NCBI GenBank assembly: GCA_019925795.1
Contig: CM034315.1
Coordinates: 34,416,446-34,480,445 of the forward strand
DNA: 64,000 nt
Reading direction: 5' to 3'
Source: Dendrobium chrysotoxum
Taxonomy: Eukaryota; Streptophyta; Magnoliopsida; Asparagales; Orchidaceae
The translations under genes were made by a program, and so were the position numbers. Under the pieces are notes generated by a model that was not told the DNA's origin, did no database searches, and was given only the letters and a program-made list of their open reading frames with translations. Of this stretch, positions 58,159 to 64,000 are shown one piece after another; position 1 is the first letter of the stretch, and every line of letters starts with the position of its first letter.

Positions 58159-58801
58159 ATCATCCAAGATGATCGAAATATCATCCTGTATGATTAGTTC
58201 AAAATCACCTGTTTCAGCCTGGATGATCTGGCTCTTCTGGATGATCAGTAGAAAAAGTTGATCATATCGTCCCATACGATTCTGCGATCATCCGGGATGA
58301 TTAGTGTAAATTCAGGAATTTTGTTTAGAAGATCGCTCTGGTCGTCCAGAGGAACTTGAGCTGGACGATCCAAAAATGACTTGATCGTCCAGGACGAAAC
58401 TGATATGGTCCTGTACGATTAGAACAAAAAGTGCCAAAATTGTCCTAAGCATCGCTCTGGATGTACAGCTGAAATGCACTAGATAATCATGTTCATCCTG
58501 GACGATGTGATGATATCAATTAAATATTAATTACTTTTCTTAATCACAAGACTAATTTAGGCATGATTGTGCTGGATCGTCTAGGATGATACACGTATCA
58601 TCCGGGACGATCAGATCAAATCTCTAAAAATAAAACTTGCCTAACTTGATCTGGCGGCTAAAATTTTTGGATATGAGCCTATCATCCCATACGATGTCCA
58701 GGATGATCTGCTTAATCAGATAGACTTAACTTAGTCGCCCTAATTAGGGTTTCTGTTTTCACTTGATTATCCAGGATGATGTGAATATCGTCTAGGACGA
58801 T
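58159..58801. promoter_or_regulatory. Palindrome array in 5' LTR of element D
   Basis: ATCATCC/GGATGAT-type and ATCGTCC/GGACGAT-type copies, several paired at about 20-21 bp centre to centre (58159/58180, 58265/58286). Confidence 0.82.
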
Positions 58802-59068
58802 CTGAACAAAAATTGAACAGAAACTCTAATTCACTCAAGCTCTCCCCCTAAGTGTGTGTGTGCAAGGTTACTTAGCTAGGAGATCAGTTACATTATAATT
58901 GACTCAAGAAAAAGAAAAATAGTACATTTAGACACACTTGGACCCGATCTTGAGTTGGCTTGAGTTACTTTTGATCTTTTATTCCTGAAATGGGTTAGCC
59001 AAGCAAAATAGAGTACAAACATGTTTGTCATCATCAAAACTATATTTTTTGAAACCAGATTTGCAACA

Positions 59069-59073
59069 TAAAA
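59069..59073. repeat. Target-site duplication of element D, right (TAAAA)
   Basis: Second copy of TAAAA; see 50122-50126. Confidence 0.85.
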
Positions 59074-60350
59074 GAGTTACATCATTTTATAGGAGTAGAA
59101 TCCAGGCTTTTGTCCGTGGGGCCTGACCAACTTTATATTTTAACCGAGCCTGAGTAGTATATTAAGTGGCACATGTCACACAGATATGGTATATTTTATA
59201 TTTTGGTCAATTGATTTGCATATATTGAATGTGCAGTACAAAGTACCTACTTTTTATATGTTCCTTTCTTTCATGTGCTTGTGTCTGAATATTTCTCTAA
59301 GCACTTAAGAAATAAAAATATTTTTGCTAGTAAAAAAATAAAAATTTTAAGATAACATAGAAAGATAATCATACTAGAAAGTAAGCCAGATGTCATTTAA
59401 GGTCACAAAAAGTAGATCCATCCTTATTTCCTTATTAGGAACCTCTCCACGTATGAGTAGAAGTAGACCACCTAACCTATGAGGGTGTAGTTCTAACTCA
59501 GGGGAAGCCTGCTCTTTAGGATAAAATCTATTTCCAAGCCTTTTTAAATGATCACATACTAATTATTACATAAGAGTTAATTTTCATGCATTACATTAGA
59601 AATAAATTAAATAAAATTAAATTTCATTACATTTATTTCTCGATGCATATTACCTTTCATAAGTCTTGGGCTATATAGGAAATTTTATTAGATGTCATCC
59701 CTATGTTCCAAAAAATTAAATAACAACAGCTTAACCATCTTTCATAAGTTTGGACAACATGATTTGAAATGGATTAGGTTGTTTAGCTGATAGTTTATTC
59801 CAGAAAAGATATATCTCTCGAATTTTACTTCATTAGGTAGGTTTGGGTTAATACTTTATAAGGCCCAACTTAGATCTAGGTTTTAAGATAGACCTTAAGT
59901 CATAAGTCCTTACCCATTGGGAATATAATCTCACTTATCGAATAAAATGTTAATTCAAACATAGAAAATTCTTTCTAAAAAATTAAAGCCCAACATTAAA
60001 TAGATTTTAGAGCTTCTAGGTGCTATCAAAATCTTAGTGCTCCCTACTTTTGATAATTTAGCCTTTAGAAAGAATTGTTCAATATTTAACCAATCCACTT
60101 TGAAAACTCCAAAGCCTCTCATTCTTGTCTTAATCTTTGAAATCTAAGAAAATATCTTCCACTACTTTATCAAGAATTTTCTTAGAAACTTCACCACTCT
60201 TAAGATGTAATTAACCATATAGGATTTTCGGTATAGGGAACATCTAACTCAAGATTAAAATAAACCCTATCTTATTTGTATAAGATAGAGATAAAATCTT
60301 TGGGAATGTATATAACTTTTCAAAACTCTTTTTTTTAAAATACTTTTGTA
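59074..60350. other. AT-rich region without recognised genes
   Basis: No open frame or domain recognised; perhaps LTR or leader of the gypsy element to the right, but no boundary could be found. Confidence 0.5.
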
Positions 60351-60790
60351 GTATGTCATGATCGCTCTTCAGAGTGATATGATATTATCTCTGTTGTATT
60401 TTCTTATATAGATGTTAATTTTTTAAAACCCATTTTTGCATACAGATGCCTTCATAAAATGTCATGTTCACCTTTTGAGGTCATATGATATTCTTCTTAT
60501 TATATTTGTTTTTAGAGATGAAATTTATTTTAAGAAACTCCATGTTAGTCATTAAATACTATTCTAAAATGATAGGTCTACCTTGGAGGCAGTATGTTAT
60601 TCTTTTGCTATATTTAACTACAAAAATAAAAAATTTACAAACCCTATTTCTTTTTTTGAATCCATTTTAGAATATCATGTTTGTCCATCAAGATGGTATG
60701 ATATTCTTAATATTGTATTTGATCACAAGAATTGGAATAACCTAAATTTTCTTGGTATTTTATTTCTAAACATATTTTTCTGGAAACTCC
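60351..60790. repeat. Four diverged tandem units, 104-110 bp each
   Basis: Units anchored at GTCATG or variants (60355, 60461, 60571, 60675). Each continues with a TATGATATTCTT-like block, a T-rich stretch, and AAACTCCAT or AAACCC toward the end. Divergence is high. Confidence 0.6.
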
Positions 60791-61479
60791 ATTGAAAAGG
60801 TTTATGTCTCCATCATTAGTAGTGGTTGATGTTTTATGACATCGATAGTATTTGAGAATACTTTCCTACTACTGGCTAGTTTGCTCATTTCTTCCATTGG
60901 TACTTGCAATAAACATCAAAAAGTTAGTGAGGTAAGAGAGTGAATTTTAATTAAGAGTGAGGCTTTAGAATCTATTGAAAGTTAATTGGTGGAAGTAGAG
61001 AGTTAAGAAAATTAATTAAAATATTTCAGTAAGCATTTATAAATTATAGGGGCCTTATATTGGTTGAAAATTTAGTGCGTTAAATTTTGAAATCTAGAAG
61101 CATCCAAAAATAATATTTTAATTAAAAAATTAAAAATTTCTTTTAAAATAAATTTCCTCCCTCTTTGGTAAATGTTAGTTACATTCCTGTTTAACTTAAT
61201 GAGTATTATTAGATTTGAAAACTCAAAATTCAAATAAATTTAAAATGTCATAAATGATTTCTTCAAAGAGACTGATTGCTAGTTATTTTTCAAAATGTAG
61301 AAAAATAATTGAAGAAAAAGTCATTTTCTCGTTTTATAAAAATTTGACTGTTGAGAAAATTGATTTAGGAAGGATAATTTAGTTTGGTATGGGGTTTTAG
61401 GCAATTGAGTTGTTTGTGAATAGTATTAAGATTATTGATTTAGCTATTGATAAAATGGATATTGCATTAGTGGAGCTTG

Positions 61480-62450
61480 TATTAAGGTTAGGGTATGGCT
61501 CCATCATTCGAAAAAAAGGGTTGTTGTCACCTCTATACCCATTACACCTGTACTTAAGGAGGAAAAGAGATTGAAATATGAAGTTAGGAAGATTCCATCA
61601 ATATTTGAAGTTTGTTCCACCTCTAGTACTCCTTTTGTTAGTAAGACTTAAAAGCGGAACTATTTCAATAGGGTTAGCAAGAAGATTATTAGTGTTAGGA
61701 AAATAATAGAATTAGAAATGATAGAGATATTTAAGATTGAGGCCAGTGAGGAGCCACCTATTCGTCCTACCTCTACTCTCTTAGGTGAAAGTCATTTTGA
61801 CCCCTTTATACTACATAAGGAGAGGAGGATGTGCATAAGAAAGCCTGTTGTCTACCATAAGAGAGGGTACAAAATAGTAAAACTTTGAAAAATATCATTC
61901 ATGCCTGTGCTACCCAAGTAGTAGAAACTTAGGAAGAATTTTTTTAGCCATATGAAAGGCATGATTGCCTTAGAATTTTTTAAAGGGATTTTGGAAGAAG
62001 AAAATTTTGAGGTGAAAGTTTTGAATCCTCACTCTAACAAGAACACTAAGAAATTTTTTACATAGCATGTCACTTCTGTGTTAGTGGATGGGTATCACTG
62101 GGAACCTAGGTAGCCATCTGAGAAATTTTAGGAGATAGTGTTGATTCAATCTACTAACAACCACTAGTCTATTGGAAAACCTCCTATATATCCTATGAGT
62201 TCTCCTAAACCACCCTCCATTTTTGCTAGTGTAGTTAGTAAAGGCAATCACCATCTGTTAAAAAGACCTACGAACTTAAAAATGAAAAGACCTAAATATT
62301 CACAAAAAATAATATGTCAAAAAAAAGTAGTAAGAGTAGAAGTGTATAGTCACCTGCATAGGTCCATAGGCCTCCTATTCAAGGTTATGACACTTGTGTT
62401 TTACTAAATTGTACTAGGTTACTTTCATGTAAAATCACACCATCTAAAAA
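61480..62450 (+). pseudogene. Decayed coding-like region upstream of gypsy gag
   Basis: One plus-strand frame shows long stretches with few stops (SIPITPVLKEEKRLKYEV, SEEPPIRPTSTLLGESHFDP, KGMIALEFFKGILEEENFEV, FASVVSKGNH). Composition and position fit the N-terminal part of a gypsy-type gag or a leader ORF, but no domain is recognised. Confidence 0.35.
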
Positions 62451-62470
62451 GGAGATGCTTAGACCCACTA

Positions 62471-62485
62471 GGGGGGGGGGGGGGG
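62471..62485. repeat. G15 homopolymer
   Basis: Run of 15 G in decayed sequence; length may be affected by sequencing. Confidence 0.85.
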
Positions 62486-63179
62486 TACCCTTACGCTTAC
62501 CAGTGCAGGGATAATCAAAGGGGAAGATGGAGTGAAAAAAAGGGGAGAAGTCAAAATCAAAGATCCATTGGCAAATAAATCCCTGGATGAAATCTTTGCA
62601 GAGTGTTGTAAAAGCATTAAAAAACTTAAAATAGACAGAATCAAGGAGAAGTTCAAAGTAAATAAACTTGTAATGATGAAAGTTGATAAAGATTTTATCC
62701 CCATAAATCGAGGTTGTTGAGGGGAAACCCATTGACCATGCTGTGAAAGAAATAAATTATATTTTAATAAAGAAGAAAGATAATCTATTGGTAGACTATA
62801 ATGAGGATGATATCAAGGAGTTGATGTCTTTAGGGTTGATACCAGAGCATCTTCATTAAAAAATAATCCTCATAGATAGTAAGAAGAAAAAATAGAAGAG
62901 CCAGGTGACATGGATTGACCATAAAATTTGATAAAGAAACCTAGAAACAAAGATGATCATATTCATAAATTTAAAAGGAAGATGGAAGAAATGATGTTAA
63001 AAATGTAGAGATGCAAAATCAGATATAAAAGCTAAACCAATTTAGAATTATTATCCTCAACCAATAGTGCATGTTTTGGAATGGAAATAAAAGAGATTAA
63101 GTAGAAACATAGACTCAACCCATATTTATAGTGATAACAAATAGATGTTTGAGATCCAGCTAAGAGAGACCCCAGCCCA

Positions 63180-63999
63180 TTCACAAGGGGTTTCATCTAT
63201 TCCAAAGGGCAGATCCTACCTAAAGAAATTTGATTTAGTTCCTTACCCAAAAGAGTTTATGCCACCTCTCTTTAAGATCCTCAGTGGAACAGAGAATCTT
63301 AGATAATTATTAGCTCATTTTTGGGTGAGTTTTTGCAATGTTGTAGGTATCGATGCTTTACTATTTAGATAGTTTATAAGTAGTTTATCTGGTATTACTT
63401 TTGAATTGTATGTAGATTTTCCAAATGGGTTCGTGGAAACCTTTGGTGACTTAAAAAGTTTATTTGTTAAATAATTTGTTATGGCTCAACATTATATAAC
63501 TATGGAAGATTTAGTAGTTGAAAAGTAGAAGCCAAGTGAGTCTATAGTGGAGTACATTTTATGGTGGAGAAATTTATCCATGAAAGTGTGTGCCATAGTT
63601 CTAGGAGTAACACATAGTAGAAATTCTATTAAACAACATTAATGGTCAATTGCATTTTTGTTGAAGTGGATCACTATTCATATTTTAAGAAATTTTGAAT
63701 AAGGCCAATAGTCCACAAGAAGAAGTATCATTTTTACCATTTTTTAAAGATCACTAAGAGGATAAGAAGGCAGATAAACCTCATAAAGCCTTTGAGAAAA
63801 AGTCAGCAATAGTGTCAACTATTGATAAGGGTAAGCAGTCAATGAAAGCTCAACCAGAGAATCCTCCTCCTCGACATCTTTAGGTAACTTCTTACCCCTC
63901 TAAATAACCTTTCTTAACATATTTTAAAGATAAAATGAATACAGTTTATCCATTTAAAAGAGATTCAATTAGGAAAATATTCAAAATTTTAATTAAGAA
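63180..63999 (+). pseudogene. Ty3/gypsy-type gag remnant, running off the right edge
   Basis: Plus-strand broken frame: VPYPKEFMPPLFKILSGTEN, ITFELYVDFPNGFVETFGDL, MAQHYITMEDLVVEK, SESIVEYILWWRNLSMKV. This matches the retrotransposon gag pattern (P-F-FDGT-DP, then W-F-F-TL-DL--KQ--ESL-EYI-RWR). Several stops. The zinc knuckle, protease and RT would lie beyond the window. Confidence 0.6.
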
Positions 64000-64000
64000 A

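Larger units (their letters stand above)
50127..59068 (-). mobile_element. Ty1/copia Sirevirus-type element D, decayed, with target duplication
   Basis: 8942 bp between TAAAA duplications, minus strand. Coding order: 5' LTR (59068-57385), primer site, gag, pol, internal palindrome array and TATA box, third ORF fragment, truncated 3' LTR. Same layout as element C but a different subfamily (TGTTGC start, ATCATCC-type palindromes). Many stops; both gag zinc knuckles and the protease active site are mutated. Confidence 0.92.
57385..59068 (-). repeat. 5' LTR of element D
   Basis: 1684 bp; coding strand TGTTGCAAATCTGG...CTTTCA. U3 holds the palindrome array, followed by TATA, a CT-rich leader (58018-58050 on plus), repeated TTCCTCCTGAAG-type motifs (57780-57880), the TGGTTCGGTCA block (57621) and G7 with GTGAATTGG. 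Confidence 0.93.

Overview
This is plant nuclear DNA made almost entirely of nested retrotransposons. No host protein gene, tRNA, rRNA or CRISPR array could be supported. The kingdom call rests on Ty1/copia elements of the Sirevirus type (gag with two CCHC knuckles around a coiled coil, a third ORF after pol, initiator-Met tRNA primer sites), plant L1-type LINEs (DUF4283-like ORF1 plus CCHC; ORF2 with endonuclease, reverse transcriptase, zf-RVT and RNase H), and a decayed Ty3/gypsy gag at the right edge. The species cannot be told from the sequence.

Layout. 1-4877: partial copia element (copy A), minus strand, with 116 bp of flank, ending at a 500-N gap (4994-5493). 5494-14283: copia element C, minus strand, nearly intact: third ORF, spacer, pol, gag, primer site, 5' LTR; its 3' LTR is lost in or beyond the gap. 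1-4993 repeats 9414-14399 almost base for base, non-element flank included. 14284-16400: a diverged tandem repeat of about 1.17 kb. 16423-18645: ORF1-only LINE remnant. 18650-21489: LINE fragment B split by LINE A (18989-21185, 16-bp target duplication). 21565-26290: LINE C3, minus. 26290-33710: LINE C1, plus, split by a solo copia LTR (30768-32413, target duplication GAGTC). 33715-34415: LINE fragment C4. 34416-37688: copia remnant E (gag and 5' LTR). 38028-44939: LINE C2, minus. 44940-45935: copia LTR fragment X, plus. 45936-46985: LINE A2 fragment. 46986-50121: AT-rich spacer with three hairpins. 50127-59068: copia element D, minus, complete between TAAAA target duplications but decayed, with a truncated 3' LTR. 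59074-64000: AT-rich DNA, a four-unit tandem repeat, then gypsy-like gag debris.

Most interesting signal. All the copia LTRs carry arrays of a 15-bp palindrome (ATCGTACAGTACGAT in C; ATCATCCAGGATGAT-like in D and X; ATCATACAGTATGAT-like in the solo LTR). They are often paired with centres about 19-21 bp apart. The array lies just upstream, in the coding sense, of a TATA box at a fixed spacing of 44-45 bp. A second array plus TATA box sits between pol and the third ORF in both C and D, with a 13-bp spacing. The difference of 31-32 bp is about three helical turns. This looks like a U3-type promoter module repeated internally to drive the third ORF. Arm sequences differ between families but stay palindromic, which points to selection on the symmetry.
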